From positions 62,001-126,000 of the forward strand of contig JBCCKF010000010.1 in assembly GCA_039027435.1 (NCBI GenBank): a stretch of DNA of 64,000 nt. The letters are read 5' to 3'. Positions 16,783-26,582 of the stretch are shown piece after piece. The notes beneath the pieces were generated by a model. It was not told the origin of the DNA. It was given only the letters and a program-made list of their open reading frames with translations, and ran no database searches. A program made the position numbers and the translations under genes. Positions within the stretch are counted from its first letter, which is position 1; each line of letters opens with the position of its first letter. The DNA comes from CALBPI01 sp039027435 (GTDB lineage: Bacteria > Pseudomonadota > Gammaproteobacteria > Steroidobacterales > Woeseiaceae).

Positions 16783-17531
16783 TACAAAAGCCCCTTATCT
16801 TTCATTGCACTCACGAGTGCTGCTGCATCTTCCACCATGATTCCCTTACTGCGCTGCTCCGGCGGTGCGAAATGCGTTAGCGCAAATGCGTCATCGGTAG
16901 TGATACCAAGACTGCTCACTGCAATGGTGTCGAGTGGCTTTTTCTTCGCTTTCATGATGTCTGGCAGCTTCACATAGCGTGGCTCGTTCAACCTGAGATC
17001 GACCGTGATCACACCTGGAAGGTCGATTTCGATGGTTTCAAGACCGGCATCAACCTCACGCGTCACCTTTGCAGTCGAGCCGTCGATGACCACCTCAGAC
17101 GCGAAAGTTGCTTGTGGGCGCTGCCACAACGCGGCCAACATCTGTCCGGTCTGGTTGTTGTCATTGTCGATTGCCTGCTTACCCAGCATGACCAACTCGG
17201 CAGCTTCCTGCTCTGCAACGGCGAGCATGGCACGTGCTGCATTCAGCGGATCGAGAGCAGATTCCGTTTCAATCAGGATCGCCCGGTCGGCGCCCATGGC
17301 CAGTCCGGTCCGCAACTGTTGTTGCGCATCTGAAGTCCCGATAGAGACCACGATGACTTCGGTGGCTTCGCCCCGCTCTTTAATCCGCAACGCTTCTTCA
17401 AGAGCGATTTCATCAAACGGGTTAATTGACATCTTCACGCCATCCGTTTCTACACCGCTTCCGTCCGACTTGACTCGAATCCGTACGTTGTAATCAACAA
17501 CGCGTTTCAGGCCGACAATGATCTTTTCCAC
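16782..17531 (-). CDS. etfB: Electron transfer flavoprotein beta subunit
   Basis: 249 residues, normal for EtfB, which binds AMP structurally and docks acyl-CoA dehydrogenases. Signatures: MSINPFDEIALEEALRIKE, the recognition-loop/AMP region GADRAILIETES and LVMLGKQAIDNDNNQTGQML. It starts with GTG at 17531; AGGAG lies 6 bases upstream. The stop codon overlaps the etfA start, so the subunits are made in step. Confidence 0.95.
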   Translation of the reverse strand: MEKIIVGLKRVVDYNVRIRVKSDGSGVETDGVKMSINPFDEIALEEALRIKERGEATEVIVVSIGTSDAQQQLRTGLAMGADRAILIETESALDPLNAARAMLAVAEQEAAELVMLGKQAIDNDNNQTGQMLAALWQRPQATFASEVVIDGSTAKVTREVDAGLETIEIDLPGVITVDLRLNEPRYVKLPDIMKAKKKPLDTIAVSSLGITTDDAFALTHFAPPEQRSKGIMVEDAAALVSAMKDKGLL

Positions 17532-18151
17532 TAAGTGCTCCTGTTGGTCGACTGTCCCAAGTCGACGGCAATTTAAGGGCGATTAAAAAAACCGCGCGAT
17601 ATTGTCTCTGAGGCCCGCGATGACGACAAGTTAGACAACGAAAATCGCTGAGGGATATCCGCGCAGCTTGGCGCGACCAGGTTTCGACCGTGCTTGGTTG
17701 ATCGATCTTGAGTCGACGATTTTTCAGCCAAAAAGACCACTGACAGTCCATATAAAACAATCTACTAAGAGTCGATTTTAAGAAAATTTCGAGAAAATGC
17801 AGGCAGGTGGAGTACCATTTTTTGCTGGGGCTGGTATGTTCTCGCCGTGGCTTGTCGACGCTTCGCTGCATTGCAGCAAAACAGCGCAAACGGTTGTCGT
17901 AACGATGGACCCCGGTTGCAGACAATAAACCTAGCGCGACTTCACTATCGATACACGAGAAGCGCGACACGCCCTGACGACCAGGCACGACGCCAGGCGT
18001 CCTAGCCAACGCAAGGTGTCAAGCAATCCGCATTTCTCCGTGCGGACCCGACCCGGGATGCAGCTGGTCTGCGTCCCGGGTTTTTTTTCGCTGGTCACGC
18101 ACGCGCGGGATGATAATCTCCGTACCCATCTGATTTCTCTTGGAAACACAC
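17532..18151. other. 620-base non-coding region with an unexplained plus-strand terminator
   Basis: The only long gap in the window, between divergent etfB and alaA. A minus-strand open frame (17494-18009) overlaps the etfB start and has no recognisable or gene-like composition, so I do not call it. The region is locally AT-rich around 17740-17810 and contains two successive hairpins near its right end: TCCGCA/TGCGGA and then the strong terminator at 18052-18088. I recognise no tRNA, tmRNA, 6S or SRP RNA signature. It may hold a small RNA or a regulated leader. Confidence 0.5.
18052..18088 (+). terminator. Strong intrinsic terminator upstream of alaA, no gene assigned to it
   Basis: Twelve-bp stem CCCGGGATGCAG / CTGCGTCCCGGG (18052-18063 with 18069-18080, one G-U pair), five-base loop, then eight T (18081-18088). 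No plus-strand gene precedes it within 2 kb except the distant peroxiredoxin, which has its own hairpin. It lies 64 bases before the alaA start. It would end a small RNA or act as an attenuator of alaA. A GATAAT-like -10 follows at about 18112, so alaA could have a promoter beyond the terminator. Confidence 0.85.
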
Positions 18152-19387
18152 ATGCTCACGGTTAGTGCCAGTGATCGACTGGACGATGTTCGCTACGAGA
18201 TTCGAGGCGCATTGTCGCGTCGCGCCCATGAATTGGAGAAGCTGGGCCACGAGATCATCCATCTGAATATTGGCAACCCTGGCCGGTTTGGTTTTAGGAC
18301 GCCGGAGACGATGCGGCTTGCGATGATCGAAAACCTGCCGCAAGCCGAGCCGTATTGCCATCAAAAAGGTATCTTCCCGGCGCGTGAAGCTGTTGTCATG
18401 CAGCAGCAGAGCAGGGGGGTCATGGATGTGTCTGCCGAGGAGGTCTTCATCGGCAATGGCGTGTCGGAGCTGATCGATTTGACGCTGCGGGGTCTATTGA
18501 ATCTCGGTGATGAGGTTTTGGTACCTAGCCCCACTTATCCACTATGGACGGCATCGGTGACGCTAAACGGCGGCAAGGCAGTGCATTACCCGTGCCATCC
18601 CGATGCGGGATTCATTCCGAGCATCGAGGACATACGCGAGCTGATTACAGAGCGCACTCGCGCGGTTGTTCTTATCAATCCGAACAACCCAACCGGCGCG
18701 GTTTATCCCAAGTCTCTGCTCAGTGATATCGCTGCGATGGCGCGTGAGCATGGACTGGTGATCATGTCCGACGAGATCTATGACCAGATGCTCTACGAGG
18801 ATGCTGAATTTGTGCCGATGGCCACCGTTGCTGATGGCGCGCTTTGCATCACTTATGGCGGGCTGTCCAAGGTCTATCGAGCATGCGGGTATCGAGTTGG
18901 GTGGTGTTCGATTAGCGGGCACAGCAAAGACTCCCAAGACTACCTTGAGGGGCTCGAGTTACTGGCGGCGCTGCGCCTGTGTAGCAATGTGTCAGGGCAG
19001 TGGGCAGTGCAAACGGCATTGGGCGGCTACCAGAGCATTTTTGAATTAACCCGGCCGGGTGGGCGCCTCTTCGAGACTCGTGAATTGGTCATTGAGGCGG
19101 CTGAAAGTAGTCGCTGGTTGAATCTTGTGAAGCCCGCAGGCGCAATGTATGCATTCGTCGGAGTGGATGATCAGGCAATGCCTGGCTTTGACGATGAGGT
19201 TTTCGCGCTCAAATTGCTTGAAGACCAACATGTACTCCTGGCCCCCGGAAGCAGTTTCAATACCGGGTATCGAAACCATTTCCGCATCACGCTGCTGCCG
19301 CGTGCTGAATTGATGGCCGAAGTGTTCAACCGGATCGAGCACGTGCTTGCTGAAATGGCAGAGACCGCTAACGCAAAGACTGCCTGA
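18152..19387 (+). CDS. alaA: Alanine-synthesising aminotransferase, AlaA type
   Basis: PLP-dependent class I aminotransferase, 411 residues, that makes alanine from pyruvate and glutamate in the cytoplasm. The N-terminus SDRLDDVRYEIRGALSRR followed by HLNIGNPGRFGFRTPE is characteristic of AlaA. Also seen: LINPNNPTGAVYPKSLL, the DEIYDQMLYE segment, and the PLP lysine in TYGGLSKVYRACGYRVGW. A TTG at 18140 is in frame, but ATG 18152 is taken because GGAA lies about 8 bases before it and the family starts close to this point. Three bases separate it from the next gene. Confidence 0.88.
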   Translation: MLTVSASDRLDDVRYEIRGALSRRAHELEKLGHEIIHLNIGNPGRFGFRTPETMRLAMIENLPQAEPYCHQKGIFPAREAVVMQQQSRGVMDVSAEEVFIGNGVSELIDLTLRGLLNLGDEVLVPSPTYPLWTASVTLNGGKAVHYPCHPDAGFIPSIEDIRELITERTRAVVLINPNNPTGAVYPKSLLSDIAAMAREHGLVIMSDEIYDQMLYEDAEFVPMATVADGALCITYGGLSKVYRACGYRVGWCSISGHSKDSQDYLEGLELLAALRLCSNVSGQWAVQTALGGYQSIFELTRPGGRLFETRELVIEAAESSRWLNLVKPAGAMYAFVGVDDQAMPGFDDEVFALKLLEDQHVLLAPGSSFNTGYRNHFRITLLPRAELMAEVFNRIEHVLAEMAETANAKTA

Positions 19388-19390
19388 GCC

Positions 19391-21994
19391 ATGCTCGAAC
19401 CCGACATCGAGGCTGTCGCGTTAGGCGGTCCCAATGCCGTGATTGTGACGTCAGGCCAGCGTCTTGCCAGCACCATACGCTATCGACAATCGGTACATGT
19501 TGCACAGGGCAATCTCGGCAGTTGGCTAGGTCCTGAGGTGTGCACCTGGGACCAATTCCTGCGCCAGCGCTACGACGACCTTTTGTTCTCGCCGGATTTG
19601 ACCGACAGCCTACCGTCCATCGTACCCGCAGAAGCGGAGCGAGTGCTTTGGCAACAGGCGATTGAGAAGACTGCACAAGCCTGGAATTTGACGCTGGGAA
19701 ATGTGACTGCGCTGGCGCGGGAGTCAGCAAAAACCTGGCGCAGGGCACTCGAATGGCGCGTTACTCCTGCTGAGATCAAATCCAAGAGCACCACCGACGA
19801 TGGTGACTTCTTCGTGGCATCGCTCGCCAGATTTTGCGAGCTGATGCCCGCAGACTCGATTCTGGAAAGCCAGATTGCCGACACGGTATTGGCGCACTCG
19901 GCCGAGTTGCTCGAGGTGCTGCCGGCGACGGTCTGTTTTGCGGGCTTTTCGAGGCTGACGCCCCAGCAACAGCTGCTCTTCGATGCGTTGCCTTCGGTGA
20001 TGATCGTTTCCGAGGAGTCGGACGCGACATTGAGCGGCAATCTACGGATTCTGGAGACACCTGACGATGAACTGCGTGCCGCCGGGCAATGGGCGCGCAT
20101 ACTGTTGGAAGAGGATGCGAATAGACGCCTCGCTATTGTGGTCCCAAATCTGTCGGAGCGACTTGTACGCTGCCGGGAAGCCGTGCTTGATGGGCTGGTT
20201 CCACTCCAAAGTACCCGTTTTGAATCGAACACATCCGGTTGGCTCAATGTCTCCCTGGGGATCCCACTATCGCAGGTGCCAGCCATTCGGGATGCGCTCA
20301 ACCTTCTCGAATGGACGGCAAACGGAGGGGCATTCGTCACGATTTCACGCCTAAACCGTTGCCACAGCTTTTGGGCGGATTCCGTTCCACTAGAGCGGTT
20401 CTTGCGCCGCAACCGTGATCGACACTGGACGCCGGAAACGCTCGGGTCAGAGCTGGATAGAATCGGATTGAATGCACCTGCCTGGCTTGTAGCATCGCGG
20501 GCTTTGGCCGGCTCTGCGCGGCAACAGCATCGACCTTCTGCGTGGATGCCCAGCATTTCGACGCTGCTGGAATCCGCTGGATGGTTAGGCCGCGATTGTC
20601 TGGACTCTGAGCTCTATCAGTTACGGGCGCAGTTTGATGATGCGCTTGATCTGATCAGGCGCGTCGACACACACCTGGGTGCGATCTCCTTTGGCCACAT
20701 GGTCAGTTTGGTCTCCGCGCAGCTGGCAGAACGTACTTTTGCGCCGGAACAGACCGAATCCCGCGTGTTGCTCTGCGGTCCGCTAGAAACGGCCGGCATG
20801 ACCTTTGACGCAGTCTGGATCGCAGGCATGGACTCGACCCAGTGGCCGCCTCCCGGCAAACCTCTGGCGCTGCTTTCGGCCGCGCTTCAGCGGGAATATG
20901 AAATGCCCGACGCATCGCCGGAGCAGACGCGACGGTTCTGGAGTCGCCAGTGGCAACGGTTGATGGGTTCATCAAACACGGTGAACGCAAGCTATGCGGC
21001 GTTCGTCGACGGCCGTCCGCGCCTGCCGGCACCGGTGATTGCAGATTTCCAGACCGATCTTCCCACCGAGACCTGCCCATCGTCGGTGAAGCAATTGCTT
21101 GAAAGCATGCCTGTCAGTCGCGCCGAGGAGCACTTTCCCGCCTGGCCGCCGGGCAAACCCGTTCGGGGAGGCCATCATGTGCTGAGATTGGTCGGTGCAG
21201 ATCCGTTTCTGGCACAAGTGACAGCGCGCTGGGGCGTGGCGCCCACAGAGCAACCGGAGTATGGCATCAGTGCACGTACACGAGGCGTATTGATTCACGC
21301 CGCGCTTGAGCACCTGTATAGCGATCGTCACGAAAGCGACGCGGCGCCAACGGACGACGCTATCGATCAATCGGTGTCCGAGGTTTTCCGAGGACAGTTT
21401 GCCGGGGCAGATGCGACGTTCCGTGCGCTATTGCGCCAGGAAGAGGCAAGAACGAGCGCACTGATTCGTGAATTCGTCTTGCAGGAACAAGCACGAGAAC
21501 CGTTTCGGGTGTGTGCACTAGAGGCCAGCCAGAAACTCCACCTTGGCTCACTCACCCTGCAATTGCGCGCAGACCGGATCGATATTGTTGATGATGCATT
21601 GTTGATTATCGACTACAAAACGGGTGCAACGGATTTCCAGCCCGATGTGCGCAGCGGGGAGTTCGATCGCGTAACCCAGCTTGCGGCTTACGCGCTGGCG
21701 GCTGAACAACCGGTTTGTGCTGTGGCGATTGCATCGATCCATCCGCGCAATCAGAGTTACCGTGGGTTGTATGGTCAAGGGCAACAACGACTGCCCGATG
21801 ATGTCGTACATCGCGGTAGCCCGAAGGCGCTCGAGGACGTCTTGCCCGAGTGGACAGACATCGCACGAAAGCGCACCGCCATGCTGGAACGGGGCGAGGG
21901 CTGGCTAAATCTGAAAACTCCCGCTCGAGACTGGCTGTCGATGGGACCGCTCAGTCGTATGGCAGATGTTCGCAGTTCGAAAGACCGTGGATAG
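19391..21994 (+). CDS. AddB-like DNA repair protein with PD-(D/E)XK nuclease domain
   Basis: 867 residues. The C-terminal domain has LRADRIDIVDDALLIIDYKTG (around 726-745, D728/D731 and D741-Y-K743), the PD-(D/E)XK nuclease core seen in AddB and RecB, preceded by TRGVLIHAALEHLY. The N-terminal two thirds look like an inactive helicase fold with no Walker A motif. Unlike Bacillus AddB no C-terminal cysteine cluster for an Fe-S site is visible. It matches the look of a family often annotated as probable DNA repair protein, found with UvrD-like helicases in Gammaproteobacteria. Overlaps the helicase gene by 29 bases. Likely double-strand-break end resection. Confidence 0.82.
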   Translation: MLEPDIEAVALGGPNAVIVTSGQRLASTIRYRQSVHVAQGNLGSWLGPEVCTWDQFLRQRYDDLLFSPDLTDSLPSIVPAEAERVLWQQAIEKTAQAWNLTLGNVTALARESAKTWRRALEWRVTPAEIKSKSTTDDGDFFVASLARFCELMPADSILESQIADTVLAHSAELLEVLPATVCFAGFSRLTPQQQLLFDALPSVMIVSEESDATLSGNLRILETPDDELRAAGQWARILLEEDANRRLAIVVPNLSERLVRCREAVLDGLVPLQSTRFESNTSGWLNVSLGIPLSQVPAIRDALNLLEWTANGGAFVTISRLNRCHSFWADSVPLERFLRRNRDRHWTPETLGSELDRIGLNAPAWLVASRALAGSARQQHRPSAWMPSISTLLESAGWLGRDCLDSELYQLRAQFDDALDLIRRVDTHLGAISFGHMVSLVSAQLAERTFAPEQTESRVLLCGPLETAGMTFDAVWIAGMDSTQWPPPGKPLALLSAALQREYEMPDASPEQTRRFWSRQWQRLMGSSNTVNASYAAFVDGRPRLPAPVIADFQTDLPTETCPSSVKQLLESMPVSRAEEHFPAWPPGKPVRGGHHVLRLVGADPFLAQVTARWGVAPTEQPEYGISARTRGVLIHAALEHLYSDRHESDAAPTDDAIDQSVSEVFRGQFAGADATFRALLRQEEARTSALIREFVLQEQAREPFRVCALEASQKLHLGSLTLQLRADRIDIVDDALLIIDYKTGATDFQPDVRSGEFDRVTQLAAYALAAEQPVCAVAIASIHPRNQSYRGLYGQGQQRLPDDVVHRGSPKALEDVLPEWTDIARKRTAMLERGEGWLNLKTPARDWLSMGPLSRMADVRSSKDRG

Positions 21995-24900
21995 ACCGCG
22001 CGATTTTGAGGCGCGGGAGCGAGCGCTCGATATCCGGCAGAGCTTTATCGTGCAGGCTCCAGCGGGATCGGGAAAGACGGCACTTCTGACGCGACGTATC
22101 CTGCGACTGCTTGCCGTTGTCGATGCGCCGGAGCAAGTTCTGGCGATCACCTTCACGCGAAAAGCGGCAGATGAAATGCGGGCGCGAGTCGTGACTGCCC
22201 TCAGGGAAGCGGCAGCCGAGTCGACCGCTAGTTCCGCGTTTGAAGCAGCGATTCGATCCGATGCTCAAGCGGTTCTAATGCGCGACCGCGAACAGCAATG
22301 GGCGCTGTTACAGATGCCTGAGCGGCTGCAAATCATGACGGTCGACGCGCTGAACGCGCGGCTGATCGCGGCGCGGCCATTGACTTCTGGCCAACTAGGC
22401 CGTCAATTGGTGACGACCGAACAGCGAACCCGTTTCCTGCGGTCATCCGCCGAAGCCATGCTCGACTGGGTTACCGAATCTGGCGAAACTGCAGAAGGCA
22501 TTCGTCGAGTATTTGCCAGTTCGGACTTCGATATGGGTTTCTGGCGACGCCAGATCACCGACATGCTGCACAAGCGCGATCGTTGGTTGCCGACCATATT
22601 GGAACGACTTGCGGCATCCCCAGAGACCCGTAGAGCCGACAGTGAAGCTCTACTAGAAGGCATCGCCAATCGCGTGATCGCGCGAGTCACCGACCGTCTG
22701 AAGGCTGATCTCCTTGAATCGTTGTATACCGCGGTCACGTTTGCGGCAACCAATCTGGCCGAGTCCGATCCAGGGATGCCGGTGTCATGGGATGTCTCCA
22801 ACGCGGTCGACAAGCCGGCTTTCTGGCGCGCGGCATGCCGTGCATTGCTGAAACAAGATGACACGTGGCGAACCCGTCTCGATGTGAAGTGTGGTTTCCC
22901 ACCGACGGCCAAACCTGAAAAACAGGCTGCCGTTGGTTTACTGGGTCAGTTGGCTGTCATTGAGGGTTTGGATGCAGCACTCGCGGCGACGCGATTTCTT
23001 CCGGATCTGTATTACACCGATACTGAGTGGCACGATGTGGAAGCCATGTTGTTGTCACTGAGAGCGGCAGCCGCGGAGCTCGAACGCGTCATGACCGCGA
23101 ACGCGACGTTTGATTATCCGGAGCTGGCTGCGCAAGCATTGCATGCACTGGGGGATGACAGCGCAGCCACGGATCTCGCGCTGCAGTACGACTATAGACT
23201 GCAGCACATCCTTGTCGACGAGATGCAAGACACGAGTGCACGACAGTATCGGCTGCTGGAACGCTTAATTTCGGGGTGGTCGCCTTCCGACGGTCGAACG
23301 CTTTTTTGTGTCGGTGATCCGATGCAGTCGATCTATCGTTTTCGCGGCGCTGAAGTTAGCTTGTTCCTCAAGGCGTGGGATGAGGGCATCGGTGATTACC
23401 CACTAACGCCGTTGCAGCTCACTACGAACTTTCGATCCAGTCGCCCGATCATCGAATGGGTAAACTCGAGTTTCGCACGCATTTTTGGTGATCGATCCGA
23501 TCGCATTGAAGAGTTGGTTGCTCACGCACATTCAGACTGGGCCCCCAACGCAACGGGCGCCGGGGAGGTGCGTTGGCACATCGACACAGCCTCGGGTGAG
23601 GACGAAGCAGAAAGTGTGGTCGCGCAGGTCTTGGACCTGCTGGCGTCTACCGATGGGGATGTCGCCATTCTTGGTCGCACTCGACATGCACTGCAGCCCG
23701 TTGTTGCGGCTCTTGAACGCAATACCGTTAGCTTTGAGTCGGTGGAGATGGAGCGGCTCACTGAACGTCCAGAAGTCCAGGAACTGATAACACTGACGCG
23801 GTTGCTTGAGATGCCGGACGACGATATTGCCTGGCTCGGCGCACTGCGAGCCCCGTGGTGTGGGCTTAGCCTCGAACAACTGGACGACATGATGCAGCTC
23901 AGGCCCGAAATCGTGCCCGTGTCGATTGAGCTGCGCGTCCAGCTGGCGCTTGAGAAAGAAATCTGGCCAGCAAGCGAACGGAAGACCATCAGCAAATTTC
24001 TGGACCTTATCGGACAGGCGAGGCGGGGCGCGGCGACTCGCAGTATGCGTGAGCGTGTTGAGACGCTTTGGGGCGCATTGGGTGGTCCTGCTGTATTGAC
24101 CACAGCTAACCAACTGGACGCTGCATTTGCCTATCTCTCCGCGCTGGATGAACTCGAGAATGCCGGCCATCTGGATAACCCCGCTGAGCTCGAACAGCTG
24201 CTTGAGGCTCGAAAGGTGACGGGTGGCAGGGCCGGTGCGCGCGTCGTTGTCATGACGATCTTCTCGTCAAAGGGACTTGAGTTTGATCATGTATTGATGC
24301 CCGGTATGAATATCGGATCTCAGAGTGACACGACACCCAGTCTGCGCATGGAGACTGGAGAGATCGACGGACAGACTGCGGTAATGTTCTCAGCGATCGC
24401 ATCGCGTGCGACACCCGGTGCGGACCCAAAGGGCCAGTTGCTTGCTCAATTGGAAGCGCAACGTGCAGATAACGAGCTGAAGCGATTGCTCTACGTTGCT
24501 ACAACCAGGGCCAAACAATCGCTGCACTTGTTTGTGGCGACGGAGCCTACAACGAAAGGTGATCGTTGGAAATCGCCAGCCAGAAACACGCTCCAACGTG
24601 CGATTTGGACACAGGCGCTGGAGCAATTGCCGCCAGCAGAGGCACAGACGGGGGACCGTGGTCAGAACCAGCCACAAGAAGCGGTATTCGCAGCACCGCA
24701 GCGCGTCCGTGTGGCGCATCAGTATCGATCACAGTCCGAACCAGTGCCCAATACCAACACACCAGTCTTGGAAACTGAGGTGTCGGCGGAGGACGGCGAA
24801 TCCACCGCTCGCCATATTGGTACCGTGGTACACGAATGGATGCGCCGACTAGCAGGTCATGACGACCCATGGCGGCGCTTCGAGGAATCTGTTGATACTC

Positions 24901-25346
24901 GGGGTCGCACAAGACATGCACTTCAGCGACTCGGCGTTGCCAGCGAGGCTCTGGATGCGACGGTCGATGCGGTTCACGCGTTGCTCGAGAGCGGCGTCAA
25001 CTGTGAACAGGGACGGTGGGTGCTGAGCAACCGACATACAGATAGCCAAACGGAATTTCCGCTGTGGACACGCACGCCGACAGGAGTGCGTCGTCTGATT
25101 GTAGATCGACTGCTACGTGATAAACGGGGACAGTTGTGGATTATCGACTACAAGACCAGCGCCACGGATGAGGTGGATTCGAGTGCTTTCTTCGAATCCG
25201 AGATACAACGCTATCGTCCACAGCTAGCGCGTTATGCCGAGGCCATCGGACAACTGCCCCATTTCCGATCCGACGCCGGCAAGATCCACCAGGCACTGTA
25301 TTTTGTGGCATTCGGAGCGCTGGTGGAGATCACTCAGGGGCTCTGA
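21966..25346 (+). CDS. AddA/RecB-like UvrD-family helicase-nuclease
   Basis: 1126 residues. Superfamily 1A helicase motifs: Walker A QAPAGSGKT (residues 30-38), ITFTRKAADEMRAR (motif Ia), Walker B VDEMQDTS (417-424), GDPMQSIYRFRGAE (motif III), TIFSSKGLEFDHVLMPG and LLYVATTRAKQSLHLF (motifs V-VI). The C-terminus carries a PD-(D/E)XK nuclease core, LIVDRLL then LWIIDYKTS (D1061-Y-K). Together with the preceding gene it forms an AddAB-like two-subunit exonuclease with two nuclease sites. The ATG at 21966 lies inside the end of the upstream gene. Its last 17 bases overlap gspN on the other strand. Confidence 0.88.
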   Translation: MFAVRKTVDRPRDFEARERALDIRQSFIVQAPAGSGKTALLTRRILRLLAVVDAPEQVLAITFTRKAADEMRARVVTALREAAAESTASSAFEAAIRSDAQAVLMRDREQQWALLQMPERLQIMTVDALNARLIAARPLTSGQLGRQLVTTEQRTRFLRSSAEAMLDWVTESGETAEGIRRVFASSDFDMGFWRRQITDMLHKRDRWLPTILERLAASPETRRADSEALLEGIANRVIARVTDRLKADLLESLYTAVTFAATNLAESDPGMPVSWDVSNAVDKPAFWRAACRALLKQDDTWRTRLDVKCGFPPTAKPEKQAAVGLLGQLAVIEGLDAALAATRFLPDLYYTDTEWHDVEAMLLSLRAAAAELERVMTANATFDYPELAAQALHALGDDSAATDLALQYDYRLQHILVDEMQDTSARQYRLLERLISGWSPSDGRTLFCVGDPMQSIYRFRGAEVSLFLKAWDEGIGDYPLTPLQLTTNFRSSRPIIEWVNSSFARIFGDRSDRIEELVAHAHSDWAPNATGAGEVRWHIDTASGEDEAESVVAQVLDLLASTDGDVAILGRTRHALQPVVAALERNTVSFESVEMERLTERPEVQELITLTRLLEMPDDDIAWLGALRAPWCGLSLEQLDDMMQLRPEIVPVSIELRVQLALEKEIWPASERKTISKFLDLIGQARRGAATRSMRERVETLWGALGGPAVLTTANQLDAAFAYLSALDELENAGHLDNPAELEQLLEARKVTGGRAGARVVVMTIFSSKGLEFDHVLMPGMNIGSQSDTTPSLRMETGEIDGQTAVMFSAIASRATPGADPKGQLLAQLEAQRADNELKRLLYVATTRAKQSLHLFVATEPTTKGDRWKSPARNTLQRAIWTQALEQLPPAEAQTGDRGQNQPQEAVFAAPQRVRVAHQYRSQSEPVPNTNTPVLETEVSAEDGESTARHIGTVVHEWMRRLAGHDDPWRRFEESVDTRGRTRHALQRLGVASEALDATVDAVHALLESGVNCEQGRWVLSNRHTDSQTEFPLWTRTPTGVRRLIVDRLLRDKRGQLWIIDYKTSATDEVDSSAFFESEIQRYRPQLARYAEAIGQLPHFRSDAGKIHQALYFVAFGALVEITQGL

Positions 25347-26103
25347 GACTACCTTCCCAATTGAACGGATACTGGCCCGAACTGTTCGGCGCACCGAGTA
25401 GCGGTCGTATGGAGTTATCCATGCCGCGAGGCGCCTGATCGGTCAGCTTCAACAGCCCGTCCATTCGGAATCGTGTGCCACTACCGAGATCGAAATCGCC
25501 CGAGACATCAAATGCCCCATCGATCGATTCAATGACTCCACCAATCGTGTAGTCAGGGTCGTCGTCGACATCATTAAATCGAATTCTGTGGCTGCCCAGT
25601 GGTTGATTACCGATAGCGGCGTAGAAGAGGTCTCGAAACTCGAGCGTGCCATTGACGACGGACTCTGGCCATTGATCGACAATGACAAGCGTATCGGCCG
25701 AGACCCGAGCGATGCCTTGAGTGGGTCCAATGCTGGAGGAATATCGGGTAAAAGGTGCGAGGTCGACCTGAGCCACAAGACCATCTGCCTTGATACGCCC
25801 GGATGGCGATATCGCCAAATCGGTTTCGACGAAGCCCCCTGGGACCTGCGCTTCCACGGCGACACGAACCTTGCCGGTCAAAAAACCCCAAGGCGAGAGT
25901 GTCCATTCGACCGGTCCGACCCCAATCCGCTGCGCCTCAATCGCTGAAATCTCTCCTTGCCAGATCGTGCCACTAATGCCGCGCGTCGCGACGTTGTCTG
26001 GCAGGAACCAGTTGAGTGCAACCGATGCAGGCAACCGGACGACAAGACCAATCAACAGTACTGGAAGGGCGATGAACAACCCTCGCTTCAACCCAGGGGA
26101 CAT
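25330..26103 (-). CDS. gspN: Type II secretion system protein N
   Basis: 257 residues with one N-terminal membrane helix (about 10-30) and a periplasmic beta-rich domain. WFLPDNVATRGISGTIWQGE and VEWTLSPWGFLTGKVRVAVEAQVPGG are typical GspN segments. The ATG at 26103 follows the gspM stop by 2 bases; an in-frame TTG at 26109 would overlap it. Last gene of gspGHIJKLMN; its 3' end overlaps the convergent helicase gene by 17 bases. Confidence 0.88.
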   Translation of the reverse strand: MSPGLKRGLFIALPVLLIGLVVRLPASVALNWFLPDNVATRGISGTIWQGEISAIEAQRIGVGPVEWTLSPWGFLTGKVRVAVEAQVPGGFVETDLAISPSGRIKADGLVAQVDLAPFTRYSSSIGPTQGIARVSADTLVIVDQWPESVVNGTLEFRDLFYAAIGNQPLGSHRIRFNDVDDDPDYTIGGVIESIDGAFDVSGDFDLGSGTRFRMDGLLKLTDQAPRGMDNSIRPLLGAPNSSGQYPFNWEGSLRAPE

Positions 26104-26105
26104 GC

Positions 26106-26582
26106 TCAACCTCGTTGCAAGACAAGACTGGCGTCAACACGACCAGTTTCGCTGCGGTCAGTCATTCGCGCTTGCGTCACGCGGAGACCGTGAGCGTTTG
26201 CGAGAATACCGAGCCACCTGACGATATCGTCGAACGCGGCATTCTCGAAATTGACCCGGATGCTGTCGTTTGCCGTCGGCGTGCTGCTCCGGAACGCTGT
26301 GTTCAGCGCGCTGGCATTTACGGTGCTCGCGATGATCAGGTTCAAAGAGCCCTCAGCGCCGCCGCCGGCGCTGGTTACAGGCGCACCGCCACGACTCGCG
26401 ATCACTCGATCAGCACTTGCGATCAGCCGTTCCTTGCGCTCGACGGCGATTTCCGAACGTTCGTGATTGATCATTACCGGTTCGAGCACAAATACGTAAA
26501 CCGCAGTCACGACAGCGACCAATGCTGCCGTCGAAACCAGCACCTGTTCCCGGCGTTGCAGGGACTCAAACCACTCCCTCAT
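26106..26582 (-). CDS. gspM: Type II secretion system protein M
   Basis: 158-residue inner-membrane protein. It begins MREWFESLQRREQVLVSTAA, the short cytoplasmic stretch and membrane helix (about 15-35) of GspM, followed by a periplasmic ferredoxin-like domain. It partners GspL in the inner-membrane platform. The ATG overlaps the gspL stop by 4 bases. Confidence 0.9.
   Translation of the reverse strand: MREWFESLQRREQVLVSTAALVAVVTAVYVFVLEPVMINHERSEIAVERKERLIASADRVIASRGGAPVTSAGGGAEGSLNLIIASTVNASALNTAFRSSTPTANDSIRVNFENAAFDDIVRWLGILANAHGLRVTQARMTDRSETGRVDASLVLQRG

Noticed and set aside
17494..18009. 171-codon minus-strand frame in the long intergenic region
   Set aside because: It overlaps the etfB start, has no recognisable motif, unusual composition for a protein here, and no ribosome site.
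18000..18088. 4.5S (SRP) RNA, because of the GGGATGCAGCTGG-like stretch
   Set aside because: The conserved GGTCAGGTCCGGAAGGAAGCA-type core is absent; the likeness is limited to the terminator stem.
19570..20556. 328-codon minus-strand frame
   Set aside because: Antisense to the AddB-like gene; Ser/Arg-rich with no motif.
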